Shown here piece after piece: positions 34,201 to 46,200 of a stretch of 64,000 bases of DNA; position 1 is the stretch's first letter, and each line of letters starts with the position of its first letter. The translations under genes and the position numbers were made by a program. Below the pieces are notes generated by a model that saw nothing but the letters and a program-made list of their open reading frames with translations, was not told the origin of the DNA and ran no database searches. This stretch comes from Costus lasius (taxonomy: Eukaryota > Streptophyta > Magnoliopsida > Zingiberales > Costaceae). The DNA lies in the NCBI GenBank assembly GCA_027563935.2, contig JANVAS020000239.1:4898001-4962000 (forward strand). The letters are read 5' to 3'.

Positions 34201-35142
34201 ATGCATGCTGTGAAGGCATGGCTGAGGAAATGTTTCCAGATGAAAGATTTAGGAGAAGCAGCCTATGTGTTAGGTGTGAAGATCTACAGGGATAGATCTA
34301 AGAGGCTTCTCGGGCTGTGCCAGAGTACTTACATCGAAAAGGTCCTGGAGAGATTTCATTTAGAAAATTCTAAACGAGGATATCTTCCAGTCAGACATGG
34401 TCTGAGTCTTTCGAAGAGTCAGTGTCCACAAACACAGACTGAGAAAGATGAAATGAACAATACGCCTTATGCTTCGGCTATTGGTTCCATAATGTATGCG
34501 ATGTTATGTACTCGCCCTGACGTTGCTTACGGGTTAAGCGTGACCAGTCGTTACCAGAGTAATCCAGGTGTGGCGCACTGGATTGCAGTCAAGAACATTT
34601 TAAAATATCTGCGGAGGACCAAAGATATGTTCTTGATATATGGTGGTCAGGAAGAACTCAGTATTGAAGGATATACTGACGCTTCGTTCCAGTCTGACCA
34701 GGATGATTTCCGATCGCAATCAGGCTATGTTTTTAGCTTGAATGGAGGTGCAGTGGTGTGGAAGAGTTTCAAACAGTCAACTGTTGCTGATTCCACAACA
34801 GAAGCCGAGTATGTTGCAGCCTCGGAAGCATCCAAGGAGGCAGTGTGGATTCGTAAGTTCGTGAGAGAACTTGGTGTTGTTCCTTCGAGTGCAGATCCTT
34901 TGGTTATCTTCTGTGATAACACTGGAGCAATCGCACAAGCAAAGGAACCACGGTCGCACCAGAAGTCCAAGCACATACAGAGACGGTTTCATTTGATCAG
35001 GGAGATCATAGATCATGGCGAGATCAAAATCTGCAAGGTTCATACAGATGACAATCTGGCAGACCCGCTTACCAAGCCTCTGGCGCAGCAGAAGCATGAG
35101 AAGCACTGTAATAATATGGGTTTGAGATTTCTCAACCATTAG
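31261..35142 (+). CDS. gag-pol: Copia B gag-pol polyprotein, intact
   Basis: One ORF of 1293 codons starting at ATG 31261. Domains in order: gag (about 1-257) with CCHC zinc knuckle CFHCGQLGHWKKDC near 240; retropepsin near 286 with D-T-A in place of the usual D-T/S-G; integrase zinc-binding HHCC near 415-455 and catalytic D near 481, D near 543, E near 579 (35 residues apart); reverse transcriptase about 800-1070 with YVDD near 966; RNase H about 1138-1265 ending with the primer-grip-like C-terminal part. Protease-integrase-RT order is the mark of Ty1/copia. Length and domain content are complete. I do not assign a copia lineage with confidence. Product would form virus-like particles and copy the element's RNA. 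Confidence 0.97.
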   Translation: MNFNVRSLLEREKFAGPNFSDWFGHLKIVLKAERKLYVLETAIPPQPAPNAARAVREAYEKHVNDSIDVACLMLASMTPPLQRQHEDMSAIDMITNLKMLYAAQARTERYNLTKLFFQSKLAEGSPVGAHVLKMIGHKEALEKLGHTINQELAVDIILQSLPPSFDAFIINFNMNKIDCTPAELLNMLLTTEETLKGKPSTSVLMVPSRNKKKGKKGKAPVKNYSKALKQKVKRSKEYRCFHCGQLGHWKKDCKALQGDKRGSFASGSGIFVTEVMFSSSISWVLDTACGVHICSNVQELKRRRQVGQHEVDLRVGNGARVAAVAVGDYFISLPSGLVLELDNCYFVPSITKNIISIPALVRKGFSFECNISKCILSFDNIVYATGSINNGFYMLDMECSIQQIDIKKAKYADDSTLLWHSRLGHINEKRIKRLHDYGLLGSFSYEEIDTCKACLMGKMTKSPFSHKGHRASGLLDLIHSDVCGPFGKHARGGYQYFITFTDDFSRYGYVYLMRHKSESFDKFKEFKNEVQNQLGRNIKALRSDRGGEYLSHTFTDYLKECGIISQLTPPGTPQWNGVSERRNRTLLDMVRSMMSQATLSYSFWGFALETAAKVLNRVPSKAVSKTPYELWYGKQPSLTFIRIWGCEAYVKKLASEKLESRSDKCIFVGYPKETKGYYFYDPKENKVFVARTAIFLEKEFLLQEASGREIKLDENPEEGQSDQVELDEPEPVEQVIGQPEAQISREPRRSGRIRRQPERYDGLYIIDNDEPLTYADAVSGPESARWLEAMRAEMDSMSDNQVWDLVDPPPGVIPIGCKWIFKKKIDMDGNVVTYKGRLVAKGFKQIYGIDYDETFSPVAMFKSIRILFAIAAYYDYEIWQMDVKTAFLNGNLDEDVYMTQPEGFTNPSDRHKIYKLKKSIYGLKQASRSWNIRFDESVTEFGFIKNEDDPCVYKRFSGSVITFLVLYVDDILIIGNDIPEMHAVKAWLRKCFQMKDLGEAAYVLGVKIYRDRSKRLLGLCQSTYIEKVLERFHLENSKRGYLPVRHGLSLSKSQCPQTQTEKDEMNNTPYASAIGSIMYAMLCTRPDVAYGLSVTSRYQSNPGVAHWIAVKNILKYLRRTKDMFLIYGGQEELSIEGYTDASFQSDQDDFRSQSGYVFSLNGGAVVWKSFKQSTVADSTTEAEYVAASEASKEAVWIRKFVRELGVVPSSADPLVIFCDNTGAIAQAKEPRSHQKSKHIQRRFHLIREIIDHGEIKICKVHTDDNLADPLTKPLAQQKHEKHCNNMGLRFLNH

Positions 35143-35150
35143 ATTAAGTG

Positions 35151-35162
35151 CAAGTGGGAGAT
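35151..35162 (+). other. Polypurine tract of copia B
   Basis: caagtgggagat directly before the 3' LTR. Confidence 0.8.
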
Positions 35163-36865
35163 TGTTGGGGTATGCCCTTAAGGCTAATGTTTGAGGCCTA
35201 TGGGAATGTATCAGTATCATGTAATAAACTGTTATGTTTAAAGGCATGGTTGTTATTCAGTTAGCTACATTGTCTGCTGCAATATATGTTCTTCTGAATA
35301 ATGTCTCAAAAGCTGTTCAGCTAGGCTGATATGCTATTATGTCCTTAGTCGATGTATCTTGGTGAACATGAGACAACCTTGATATGATTAAGACTAATAT
35401 GTGTTCTAATCTTATAGGATGCTTCGAGCATGGAATAAGATGTAGACTCATGGGTACATTGGATGTACTGGACAGACCCTACTAGGATGTTCAATTGTTT
35501 GTCGCAATATGAATATTCCTTGATTGCAACAAGTGGCACATTTCCTCTGACTTGAGATCACTTGTGTTTCTAAATGATGATTGTCATTGTTTTGAGGTAG
35601 TTCAATATCATTTGAAACATAATGATTATAGACTATCTTGGATGGTGAGCTTGAGTCAGGTTAGAGCACTAGTGATAGACATAGGATTGCCGTCTCCTTG
35701 TTTAAGGAGTGTGATGTTCTAAAGGGGCCCCCTGGATGAGATGATTGAGAGAGAGTATGGCCATACCAAGGTGACAGTGTTCATCTGATCTAATCATGCT
35801 TATCATATTGGAGTTACGAGCTTGACAGGCTTGTCCAATAAGAACATCCAGTGGCAAAGGAAATATGCATGCCTTGTGAAATGATTCACACTTGTGCTGT
35901 GGTTTGGGTGTAGTCTTGGAAGACTCTTTCCTCTATATCGGGAGACAGTGATGTGTTGCTAGATACCCCTCACTGATCGTGATAATGAGAATTATCGTTA
36001 CCGACATTTAAAGGAAACCCTCAGGGTCGCACAATTTGATGATATGGCTTACTTAAGTCAGATCGTGTGGACTGAATTGTTCAGGTTCAGTTTAAAGGGA
36101 TTTAATCTCTGATTGTGAGTGAGATCTGGTCTGATCATGTTTGATTGATTAGGGCTTAAGATCGGTAAGCTTCGATCGAGAGAATAGATGCCAGATCGGT
36201 CAGATCAGGGGCATCAAGGAGATCGACGGTTAGATCGGGAACCTTAGGGTTTATTTAAGATCTAGACCATAATACTTGGATTAATTGGTCTTGGACCAAA
36301 CCGAAATGAACCGCTCATGGAATGAGCGCATGGTTCAAGGCTTGGCGACAAGTTCACTTGACGTGAACATATGGGGCGGTGAGTGGTTACTATTTTTAGT
36401 AACCATGATCTCCACTTGGTGGGGGGGGGGGCTCTCGTCCGATTAGAGTAATCTCTATTCTTGCCACTTGAACAGATTCCTCTCGACTCTCGTGGTGTGT
36501 GGCGACGCTTGAAGGTTGAGGAGGATTCGGCCAAGAGAAAAGATCTCCATCCCTTTCTCATTCGATCAAGGATTCTTTGAACCCTTGCTAGCACAAGGAG
36601 CGACAAAGAGTTTGCCATCATCCTCTTGTGTGCGAGACTTTGGAGAAGTGGCACTTGCGACTTTAGCTTCCAAGGCGACATTTACTCCATGGCGATGGTA
36701 TGATCGTTTTGCATCATCTTCAATAGCTTTTCATTAAGTTGATCTTTTAACATGCAAGTCGATCCTATAAACCCTAGTTTCCGCAAGTCAATATTTTATG
36801 CGCCATCACTTTAGGGTTTTTGCTCCCTCATGAAGGGGACCCCCCTTAGTTAAGGGGCACTTTCA
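35163..36865 (+). repeat. 3' LTR of copia B (1703 bp)
   Basis: Near-identical to 27725-29431. Differences by eye: one base near 35323, one in the ggggccccc block near 35727, one in the loop of the terminal hairpin near 36850, and the G-run (11 instead of 15, starting 36420). Length difference is fully explained by the G-run. The conserved hairpin is at 35981-35996. Confidence 0.95.
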
Positions 36866-38440
36866 GTTAGGACTAAGGCTAGGTGTAACTATGAACTCAA
36901 GGGGATAGTCCTTATGTGTTATGTTAAGGGTTTGAATTTCAGCCCTGTATTGTGATATGTGAGGAGGTTGATGTTCAGCCTGCCTATTATGATTATTGTG
37001 ATGGGGGTTGATGCCTGCCCGATACGATTTTTGTGATGACTATCCTAGAGTCTAGTTGACACTTAGGAGTCCACCTTTGTGAAATATGTTCACCTTTGTG
37101 AAATATGAAATAAGATATGTCTGTTGTCCAGTAGGAACCTTTTGGGAGAACGGGTTTTGACGCAAAGTGCCATGTCTTGGTCGGACAGGGGCCACCTCTT
37201 GATGTCATTTCTCTTTTATGTGATGGGGTAATATAAGACGCAAAGTGCCATGTCTTGATCAGACAGGGGCCACCTCTTGATGTCATTACTCTTATATGTG
37301 ATGGGGTGATATAAGACGCAAAGTGCCATGTCTTGATCAGACAGGGGCCACCTCTTGATGTCATCACTCTTTTATGTTATGGGGTGAGAGAGCAAAGTGC
37401 CACGTCGTGACCTGGCGGGGGCCACCTCTTGATTCTACTCACTATCCATGTTTATGTGTTGCACGAGATTTTGCAGCTCCCAGTGCTTTGGCCAAGCCGG
37501 GTTAGACCATATTGGTCACTACTGAATATGCTGGACAACTAGGTTAATTAAGTATGGTGTGTTTAGTTGGTTTAGAATATATGTGTTTAATTGGGTTAGA
37601 GTAAAACTCTAGAACCTGAATTTGTTATATGCTAGTGTGTACATTTAACTATCTATATGACTTCTGTTTCTTTATTTTGTTATATGTTGACATAATGTTC
37701 TGTTAAATGTTTTTAAAAATAATCTGCCTATATTTTTGAATGTATGTTATGGATGGTCGATTTAGACTATCCACTCACTGGGCTGTGTAGCTCACCCCTC
37801 ACTATTTTCAGGCATAGAGCAGGGGCGCATGTCTTGAGTGCATTGGCGTGGATAATATGCTGTTTGCTGTTTTAAGAATTTTTTTATGCTTAATTCTTGG
37901 GGCCGGTTGTGGCCTTAACATAAACTATATGAACTATGTGAATCATGAGACTATGTTATGTGAAGTATGTTGCCAGTTATGGCAGTCTTATGAGTTTGAT
38001 TTTTGTGTCACCGCGGGCTTCAGCCTGGTTTCGGTGTTTGGTATGAGTTTATAAAATCGATTTTGTGATTTTGTTTTGAATTTCGGCTTGTTGTATATTC
38101 TGTGTAATCGGTTTTGATATACCCTGTAACTTGCATATGTCTAGTGCAAGTATTGCCTGGTGGCAGGTACCTTTATGGATTTTATGAATTTGAATCGGTT
38201 TTGATATAACTGCTGCCTTGCATATGTCTAGTGCAAGGATTGCGTGGTGGCAGGTACCCTTATGTGATTTATGAGATTTGTGTTTTGTGAATTTGTATGT
38301 ATGGATTTATGGAAATTTTCAGATCGTGTTTTTCTTGAACTCGGTTTTACCTAGCATATGATCGATCTTATATGAAACATCCTGTTTCTTTTATGAAATG
38401 TGCCATTAGTTTGGGGTTAAGAATGTGGGATGTTACAGAA

Positions 38441-38452
38441 TGGTATCTGAGG
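38441..38452 (+). other. Primer binding site of element C
   Basis: tggtatctgagg three bases after the LTR end resembles the initiator-Met primer site with mismatches after the first seven bases. Chromoviruses of this type commonly use initiator Met; the match here is imperfect. Confidence 0.6.
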
Positions 38453-38581
38453 TAGTTGGCTAGCTAAAACTTAGTTTGGGGGAAAACATGTTTGTGTATT
38501 GCTAGACACCTAATAGGTTTATGATTGTTTCCCTGACTATGATATGTGTGTGACTATGATATGCGTGTGTAGGCATTTAAG

Positions 38582-39721
38582 ATGGTGCGAACCAGAGGAA
38601 ATGCTAGTGATGAGGGCGAGCAGACCCCGAACCTCACGAGAACTATTGAGGCTCTGACTGGCATGGTACAGCAACAAGGTGCCATGATAGAGAGGCAAGC
38701 TCAGATGCAGCAGCAGCAGCAGCAGACTCAGCACCAAGAAGCACAACAGCAGCTTTTGCAGCAGCTGACTCGAGAGAGACCCCAGACTACTACTCGGGCA
38801 GTGGGGGATGACTCTCAGGAGGGCGCTCACAGGCGCTATGCTTCACTTGTGAGTGAATTCCAGAAACTGGGTCCTAGCTCATTTTATGGGGGCTCAGAAT
38901 CCAGTAATGCCGAGAATTGGCAGTTGTGCTTGGAAAAGATTTTCCAAGTTATGCGTTGCTCGGACGAAGACAAGTTATGTCTGGCCACCTACATGATGCG
39001 TGCTGACATAGATGAGTGGTGGAAAGGCGTGGTGAGACTGGCCGAAGAAAGACATGAGACTGTAGATTGGCCTTACTTCTTGTCTCGATTTAACGAGAAG
39101 TACTTCCCAGATAGCTTGGTTGAGGACCGAGAGGTGGAATTTATTCACCTGGAGCAGGGTGATATGACAGTGGACCAGTATGAATTACAGTTCACGAAAT
39201 TGGGAAAGTATGCTCCTCATCTGATAAACACTGAAAAGAGGAGAGCTACTAAGTTTCTCAGAGGTCTCAGATGGGACATTAGAGAGCAGGTTGGTGCTCA
39301 GCATTTGGAGACCTATGTCGAGACTGTTGGGCGAGCACGCACCATTGAGAGGTATATATCTGAGAGGAGTTCTCATGTTGCCGTGACAGTAGTTCCTGCA
39401 GCTGAGGCGGCGGTTCCTCAGTATGGCAGTGGCGGCAAGGGTAAGAAGTACCCTAGGCATAAAGATTATAAGAAGAACAGGTATAAGCCTTACTCCTACA
39501 AGGCACCGCAGCAGTCCAGGGATGCACCGCAGCAGTTCAGGGATGCCAGGGATGCAAGAAACGGTATCACTTGTAGTCATTGTGGGCTCAAGGGACATCT
39601 AGTGAAAGACTGCCATAGGAAGAATGGTGTATGCTTCAGGTGTAAGAAACCAGGGCACATGGCTAAGGACTGCAAAGAACCGGAGATGCAACCTAGAGGC
39701 ACAGATAAGCCTACAGTCTAG
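38582..39721 (+). CDS. gag: Element C gag
   Basis: ATG at 38582, 379 codons, stop UAG at 39719-39721. A glutamine-rich stretch at about residues 40-62 may form a coiled coil. The retrotransposon gag core is at about 85-230. Two CCHC zinc knuckles follow near the end: CSHCGLKGHLVKDC (about 331-344) and CFRCKKPGHMAKDC (about 350-363). Pol continues in the same frame directly after the UAG, so this ORF and the next may once have been one polyprotein, or be joined by stop readthrough. Gag would bind RNA and build particles. Confidence 0.93.
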   Translation: MVRTRGNASDEGEQTPNLTRTIEALTGMVQQQGAMIERQAQMQQQQQQTQHQEAQQQLLQQLTRERPQTTTRAVGDDSQEGAHRRYASLVSEFQKLGPSSFYGGSESSNAENWQLCLEKIFQVMRCSDEDKLCLATYMMRADIDEWWKGVVRLAEERHETVDWPYFLSRFNEKYFPDSLVEDREVEFIHLEQGDMTVDQYELQFTKLGKYAPHLINTEKRRATKFLRGLRWDIREQVGAQHLETYVETVGRARTIERYISERSSHVAVTVVPAAEAAVPQYGSGGKGKKYPRHKDYKKNRYKPYSYKAPQQSRDAPQQFRDARDARNGITCSHCGLKGHLVKDCHRKNGVCFRCKKPGHMAKDCKEPEMQPRGTDKPTV

Positions 39722-42700
39722 ACTAGAGTGTATGCTGTGGCTGAGAAGGATACACGAGCTTCCCGATCCGTCGTGGAAGGTACTTTATTCGTATTTGATC
39801 AGTTAGCCCGCATATTATTTGACCCTGGTGCAAATTTATCTTTTGTATCTGTTAAGTTTGCTGCATGTTTACCTGTGTTACCTAAGGTGATGAATTATAC
39901 TGTGTCTGTGAGTACTCCCTTAGGAAAATCGTTATCTACAGATACTGTTTGTGCTGATTGTGTAGTACATGTAGAGGGTTATGAGTTTCTGGTAGATCTA
40001 ATCCTCTTAGACATGCAAGATTATGATATCATCTTAGGAATGGATTGGTTGTCTTCCCATCATGCCTCTGTGGATTGCTTTGAGAAAGTAATCACTTTGA
40101 ATATGTTAGATGGGAATCGACTGTTTGTGAGAGGTCTAGTGTCAGACCAAGGACCGCATGTGATATCTTTCCAGCAGGCCAGGAAATTACTGGCTAGTGG
40201 ATGCAAGGGTTATCTTGCGCATGTTAAGGTGCAGGATGATTCTACTTCTGATTTGACTCAGATGGCGGTGGTGAAAGAATTTCCTGATGTGTTCTCTGAG
40301 GAATTTTCAGGCTTGCCACCGATTAGAGAAGTAGAATTTGGCATTGAATTGGCGCCAGGTACGGCACCTATCTCCAGAGCTCCTTATCGTATGGCTACTT
40401 CAGAGTTGGTCGAGCTTAAGAAACAACTGGAGGAATTGTTAGAGAAAGGATATATTCGGCCTAGTGCTTCTCCTTGGGGAGCGCCAGTGTTATTTGTGAA
40501 GAAAAAAGATGGAACCCTGAGGATGTGTATAGACTACAGGCAGCTTAACCAAGTGACTATCAAGAATAAGTATCCTCTTCCCAGAATTGATGATCTATTT
40601 GATCAATTACAGGGAGCGACAGTGTTCTCTAAGATTGATCTGAGATCAGGGTATTATCAGCTTAGGGTCAAGGATGAGGATATATTTAAGACTGCTTTCA
40701 GGACCAGGTATGGGCATTTCGAATTTTTAGTTATGCCTTTTGGACTAACAAATGCACCTGCTGTCTTCATGGATTTGATGAACAGGGTATTCCATGAGTT
40801 GCTTGACTCTTGTGTGGTGGTCTTTATAGACGATATATTGGTGTACTCTCAGACTACCTCAGATCATGTCAGTGATTTGCGCAGAGTACTCGAGATCTTG
40901 AGGAAGAACCGATTATTTGCCAAGGCTAGTAAGTGTGAGTTCTGGCTGGAAAAGATCAGTTTCCTTGGACATGTGATTTCTGGTCAGGGGGTGTCTGTGG
41001 ATCCAGTTAAAGTGCAAGCCATTCTTAATTGGGGAAGACCGACTAGTGCTACTGAGATCAGGAGTTTTCTGGGTTTAGCGGGTTACTACCGGCGATTTGT
41101 TGAGGGATTCTCCAAGCTGGCGGGTCCTTTAACTAAATTAACCAGAAAAGAGGCTAAGTTTATTTGGGATGACAAGTGTGAAGAGAGCTTTCAAGAGCTG
41201 AAAAGAAGATTGACTAGTACACCGATCCTCATTATACCTAGTGATGGGGAAAGGTTTACTGTTTATACAGATGCTTCTGGCAAAGGGTTGGGTTGTGTCT
41301 TGATGCAGAAGGGTTCTGTGGTAGCCTATGCTTCGAGACAACTGAAGGAGTATGAGTTGAACTACCCTACGCATGATTTAGAGTTGGCGGCCGTAGTCTT
41401 TGCTTTGAAGATATGGCGTCACTATTTGTTGGGTCAGGAGTTTGATCTGTTCACTGATCACCAGAGTCTCAAGTATATCTTCACTCAGAAGGACTTGAAC
41501 ATGAGACAGAGGAGATGGATGGAGTTGATCAAAGACTATGACTTCTCTATTCAGTATCAGGCTGGAAAGGCCAATGTGGTGGCGGATGCTCTGACCAGAC
41601 ATCCAGTTACTTCAGTAGCTGCTGTACGGGTCAGTGAGTGGCGGTTACTGCAGGAGTTCAGCGATCTCAGGATCAGTGTTTCTCCTAGAGTTCAGACTGG
41701 TTATGTAGCTTTTCTCAGAGTACAGTCTGCTTTGTTGCAGAAGATCAGAGATCATCAGTCTGTGGATCCGAGATTAGTTCAGATCAGGGATAGTCTGGTT
41801 GATGGCGCAGTTCAGGATTTTAGCCTGTCTGGTGATGGTATTCTTCGGTTTCGTGGAAGGGTATGTGTCCCTGAGGAACCGAGCTTGAGGAAAGAAATAT
41901 TGGAGGACAGCCATAACTCCAAATATTCTCTACATCCTGGTGTGACAAAGATGTATCAGGACCTCAAGAAAAGTTTTTGGTGGCCGGGTATGAAGAAAGA
42001 AATAACTGATTTTGTCTCTAGGTGTTTAACCTGTCAGACTGTAAAGGCTGAACATCAGAAGCCTGGTGGTTTGTTGCAGTCTCTTCCTATTCCTGAGTGG
42101 AAGTGGGAATGCATCAGTATGGATTTTGTATGTGGTTTGCCCAGAACCAGGTTGGGTCATGATGCTATTTGGGTGATTGTTGATAGACTCACTAAATCAG
42201 CCCATTTTCTCCCGATTAAGATGACTTATTCGTTAGAGAGGCTGGCTAGATTGTACATTGATGAGATAGTCAGACTGCATGGAGTTCCGGTTGATATTGT
42301 GTCTGATAGGGACTCTCGATTTTTGTCCAGATTTTGGAAGAGCTTACAGGAAGGTTTGGGTACTAAGTTGAGTTTTAGTACAGCATACCATCCTCAGTCT
42401 GATGGCCAGACGGAGCGTACTATACAGACTCTAGAAGACTTGTTGAGAGCCTATGTGGTTGATTGGAGTTCTGAGTGGAACCGGGATCTATCTTTGATAG
42501 AGTTTACTTATAATAATAGCTTCCACTCTAGTATTCAGATGGCTCCTTATGAGGCTTTGTATGGGAGAAGGTGTAGGACTCCCTTGTGTTGGGAGGAAAC
42601 TGGTGACAGAATGATTTTGAGGTCTGATGCAGTACAGGAGACTACTGATAAGGTCAGAGAGATCCGGGATAAACTGAAAATTTCTCGGGACAGACAGAAG

Positions 42701-43177
42701 AGTTATGCTGATGACCGTCGTCGTCCCTTGGAGTTTGTGGTAGGGGACCATGTGTTCTTGAAGGTGTCGCCTATTAAGGGTGTTATGAGGTTTGGCAAAA
42801 AGGGCAAGTTGAGCCCTAGGTTTGTAGGCCCTTTTGATATTATTGAGAGAGTTGGTCCAGTGGCTTACCGATTGGCTTTACCTCCTGCTATGGATCATGT
42901 GCATAATGTATTCCATGTCTCTACTTTGAGGAAATATCATCCTGATCCATCTCATGTATTGGAGTTAGAACCTCTTCAGATTCAGAGTGATTTGACTTTT
43001 GAGGAAAGACCTCTCCGGATTGTGGATAGAAAAGATAAAGTCCTGAGGAACAAGACTATACCTTTGGTAAAGGTTATCTGGGGAAATCAGTCAGTTGAGG
43101 AGGCGACATGGGAGACTGAAGATGATATGAGGAAATTTTATGCTTACCTCTTTGATGATATGGATGCTGAGCTTTAG
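39722..43177 (+). CDS. pol: Element C pol (protease, RT, RNase H, integrase, chromodomain)
   Basis: The frame is continuous with gag through the UAG at 39719-39721. The listed start follows that codon because no ATG lies in frame before the protease active site. Using GTG 39728 as residue 1: protease with LFDPGAN at about 30-36 (D-P-G, known in this lineage to my knowledge); RT with FIDD near 366; RNase H from YTDASGKG near 512; integrase zinc-binding region near 735-770; integrase D, D, E near 798, 858 and 893; chromodomain-like C-terminus about 1090-1145. No frameshift or further stop. Expression depends on readthrough of the UAG, unless the copy is simply mutated. Confidence 0.93.
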   Translation, partial: TRVYAVAEKDTRASRSVVEGTLFVFDQLARILFDPGANLSFVSVKFAACLPVLPKVMNYTVSVSTPLGKSLSTDTVCADCVVHVEGYEFLVDLILLDMQDYDIILGMDWLSSHHASVDCFEKVITLNMLDGNRLFVRGLVSDQGPHVISFQQARKLLASGCKGYLAHVKVQDDSTSDLTQMAVVKEFPDVFSEEFSGLPPIREVEFGIELAPGTAPISRAPYRMATSELVELKKQLEELLEKGYIRPSASPWGAPVLFVKKKDGTLRMCIDYRQLNQVTIKNKYPLPRIDDLFDQLQGATVFSKIDLRSGYYQLRVKDEDIFKTAFRTRYGHFEFLVMPFGLTNAPAVFMDLMNRVFHELLDSCVVVFIDDILVYSQTTSDHVSDLRRVLEILRKNRLFAKASKCEFWLEKISFLGHVISGQGVSVDPVKVQAILNWGRPTSATEIRSFLGLAGYYRRFVEGFSKLAGPLTKLTRKEAKFIWDDKCEESFQELKRRLTSTPILIIPSDGERFTVYTDASGKGLGCVLMQKGSVVAYASRQLKEYELNYPTHDLELAAVVFALKIWRHYLLGQEFDLFTDHQSLKYIFTQKDLNMRQRRWMELIKDYDFSIQYQAGKANVVADALTRHPVTSVAAVRVSEWRLLQEFSDLRISVSPRVQTGYVAFLRVQSALLQKIRDHQSVDPRLVQIRDSLVDGAVQDFSLSGDGILRFRGRVCVPEEPSLRKEILEDSHNSKYSLHPGVTKMYQDLKKSFWWPGMKKEITDFVSRCLTCQTVKAEHQKPGGLLQSLPIPEWKWECISMDFVCGLPRTRLGHDAIWVIVDRLTKSAHFLPIKMTYSLERLARLYIDEIVRLHGVPVDIVSDRDSRFLSRFWKSLQEGLGTKLSFSTAYHPQSDGQTERTIQTLEDLLRAYVVDWSSEWNRDLSLIEFTYNNSFHSSIQMAPYEALYGRRCRTPLCWEETGDRMILRSDAVQETTDKVREIRDKLKISRDRQKSYADDRRRPLEFVVGDHVFLKVSPIKGVMRFGKKGKLSPRFVGPFDIIERVGPVAYRLALPPAMDHVHNVFHVSTLRKYHPDPSHVLELEPLQIQSDLTFEERPLRIVDRKDKVLRNKTIPLVKVIWGNQSVEEATWETEDDMRKFYAYLFDDMDAEL

Positions 43178-43193
43178 AGGACTAAAGCTTTAT

Positions 43194-43206
43194 AAGGAGG
43201 GAGGGA
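43194..43206 (+). other. Polypurine tract of element C
   Basis: Thirteen purines directly before the 3' LTR, identical to that of G1. Confidence 0.85.
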
Positions 43207-46200
43207 TGTAAGATCCAAGGATCTTAAGTCCTGGTAAGCATTATTTTGGATTTAAATAAAATCATTAGCTGTGATATTTTATTATGATTCAAGTAAAATT
43301 TATTGAATGCTAATTAACTAGCTTGTTGATTGTTTAATTGTAATTATTTGATTTGAGTCTATTTGGTTGTCAATTTATTGTAAATTAATTAGAGATTATT
43401 TGTTTGATTATTGGCTGTTAATTTATGATAAATTATTATTGGTTGTTCATGATAAATTAATTAGGATTTATGGTTGTAAATTGTAAGTTAATTAATTAGA
43501 ACTTATTGGTTAATTAATTAGACCTTATTGGTTAATTAATTAAATCCTTATTGGATATTAATTAAATCCTTATTGGATTTGTGTTTAAGTGAAATAATTA
43601 ATTGGATATTAGATTTAAAATTCAAATTATTAGTTAAATGGATTAAGTCCTAATCGGATTAACTAATTGGGTTTTAAAATTCGAATTTAGTTAGTTAAAT
43701 GGGTTAAACCTATTTGAATTAATGGGTTAATGGGTTTAAAATTTTAAAATCCAAAGTTTAAGTGGGAATTGCGCTTAGGGTAAGAGTTTTTGGCGATTTT
43801 GGCTTGAGGAAAATTGTGGGCGACGGCTTGAGAAGAAGTGGCGATTCTTGAAGAGTTTTGAGGTGATTTTCTTCATCTTCTTCCCTTGGCGATTTTTCCT
43901 TGAAGAGAAGAAATTCCTTTGGCGAGTTCTTGAAGATTTTTGGGCGACTCGACTTAAAAGCTTTAGACGATTTCTTTTGTGGAGAATTTTCGGTTTAAGA
44001 GGTGAGTGGTGTGTCTTTTCGATTCCTAGCAATTTGGTTGTATTAATTAATGAGTTAGATTGATTGGAAAGTTTTATCATGCTAAAAACCGAATTTGAGC
44101 CATTCATTTATGAAAACCGAAATTTGATATTAATCTTGATATTGTGGTTAACATGTTTACATGTGAATTGAATCTTGATATTTCTCCATGAAAAGTTAGT
44201 TTAGGGTATTTTCCATGAAAACCGAATTTAAGGCATATCTCCATGAAAACCGAATTTAGGGTAATTATTGTGTGGAGTTTAGGAAGCATTAAATCATTGA
44301 TCTTGAGTATGAAATTCTTGTTAACTAAGGTGTTAATTAAGGTGTATTTTTAAATTGATATTATGTTTGAAACCGTGGGTTACATGTGTGATTTGTAAAG
44401 CAATTATGCTTTAATTTTATGTTGATTTTTGGGGCGCATGATAAATGTTATATGTCGAATTTTATGGATGCTTGATAAATTGCCAATAATGTTATGTTGT
44501 AAAACTCATGTTTATTTAATTAAGATCATGTAATCATGTTTGAGAACATTGGGTGATAATTTAGCAAAATTACACTGAACTAACCAGCCTGAAATTTAAG
44601 GACTACACTATATTCGGTGATATTCGAATATAAAATATTATGTGTTATGTTATATGATTTTGAGCAATATGAGTGATATAACTGTTATTTTGAACAATAT
44701 GTGTGGTTATGTGAATTTGGAAAATTGTGGGTTATGTGAATTTAGAAAATTATGTGATTATGTGATGGTTAGGACTAAGGCTAGGTGTAACTATGAACTC
44801 AAGGGGATAGTCCTTATGTGTTATGTTAAGGGTTTGAATTTCAGCCCTGTATTGTGATATGTGAGGAGGTTGATGTTCAGCCTGCCTATTATGATTATTG
44901 TGATGGGGGTTGATGCCTGCCCGATACGATTTTTGTGATGACTATCCTAGAGTCTAGTTGACACTTAGGAGTCCACCTTTGTGAAATATGTTCACCTTTG
45001 TGAAATATGAAATAAGATATGTTTGTTGTCCAGTAGGAACCTTTTGGGAGAACGGGTTTTGACGCAAAGTGCCATGTCTTGGTCGGACAGGGGCCACCTC
45101 TTGATGTCATTTCTCTTTTATGTGATGGGGTAATATAAGACGCAAAGTGCCATGTCTTGATCAGACAGGGACCACCTCTTGATGTCATTACTCTTATATG
45201 TGATGGGGTGATATAAGACGCAAAGTGCCATGTCTTGATCAGACAGGGGCCACCTCTTGATGTCATCACTCTTTTATGTTATGGGGTGAGAGAGCAAAGT
45301 GCCACGTCGTGACCTGGCGGGGGCCACCTCTTGATTCTACTCACTATCCATGTTTATGTGTTGCACGAGATTTTGCAGCTCCCAGTGCTTTGGCCAAGCC
45401 GGGTTAGACCATATTGGTCACTACTGAATATGCTGGACAACTAGGTTAATTAAGTATGGTGTGTTTAGTTGGTTTAGAATATATGTGTTTAATTGGGTTA
45501 GAGTAAAACTCTAGAACCTGAATTTGTTATATGCTAGTGTGTACATTTAACTGTCTATATGACTTCTGTTTCTTTATTTTGTTATATGTTGACATAATGT
45601 TCTGTTAAATGTTTTTAAAAATAATCTGCCTATATTTTTGAATGTATGTTATGGATGGTCGATTTAGACTATCCACTCACTGGGCTGTGTAGCTCACCCC
45701 TCACTATTTTCAGGCATAGAGTAGGGGCGCATGTCTTGAGTGCATTGGCGTGGATAATATGCTGTTTGCTGTTTTAAGAATTTTTTTATGCTTAATTCTT
45801 GGGGCCGGTTGTGGCCTTAACATAAACTATATGAACTATGTGAATCATGAGACTATGTGAACTATGTGAAGTATGTTGCCAGTTATGGCAGTCTTATGAG
45901 TTTGATTTTTGTGCCACCGCGGGCTTCAGCCTGGTTTCGGTGTTTGGTATGAGTTTATAAAATCGATTTTGTGATTTTGTTTTGAATTTCGGCTTGTTGT
46001 ATATTCTGTGTAATCGGTTTTGATATACCCTGTAACTTGCATATGTCTAGTGCAAGTATTGCCTGGTGGCAGGTACCTTTATGGATTTTATGAATTTGAA
46101 TCGGTTTTGATATAACTGTTGCCTTGCATATGTCTAGTGCAAGGATTGCGTGGTGGCAGGTACCCTTATGTGATTTATGAGATTTGTGTTTTGTGAATTT

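Larger units (their letters stand above)
27725..36865 (+). mobile_element. Complete, intact Ty1/copia element B
   Basis: It is 9141 bp with a perfect TSD gttag (27720-27724, 36866-36870), LTRs of 1707 and 1703 bp, primer site, long leader, one uninterrupted gag-pol ORF and polypurine tract. The LTRs differ at three bases by eye plus a G-run of 15 versus 11. All parts needed for autonomous retrotransposition are present. It is the youngest insertion of the stack. Confidence 0.97.
26159..38437 (+). repeat. 5' LTR of element C, split by copia B
   Basis: LTR parts are 26159-27724 and 36871-38437. The middle is copia B plus its 5-bp duplication gttag. Starts tgtaagatccaagg, ends gggatgttaca. The array of 75-78-bp repeats is in the right part (37159-37440). 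An insertion inside this LTR need not stop transcription from the promoter if the core promoter is to its right, but the U3 is disrupted. Confidence 0.95.

Noticed and set aside
37000..37370. 124-codon minus-strand ORF (repeated near 44895) with repeated MTSRGGPC motif
   Set aside because: The internal protein repeat is only the translation of the 78-bp tandem DNA repeat; the G1 copy of the region has a different, shorter frame.
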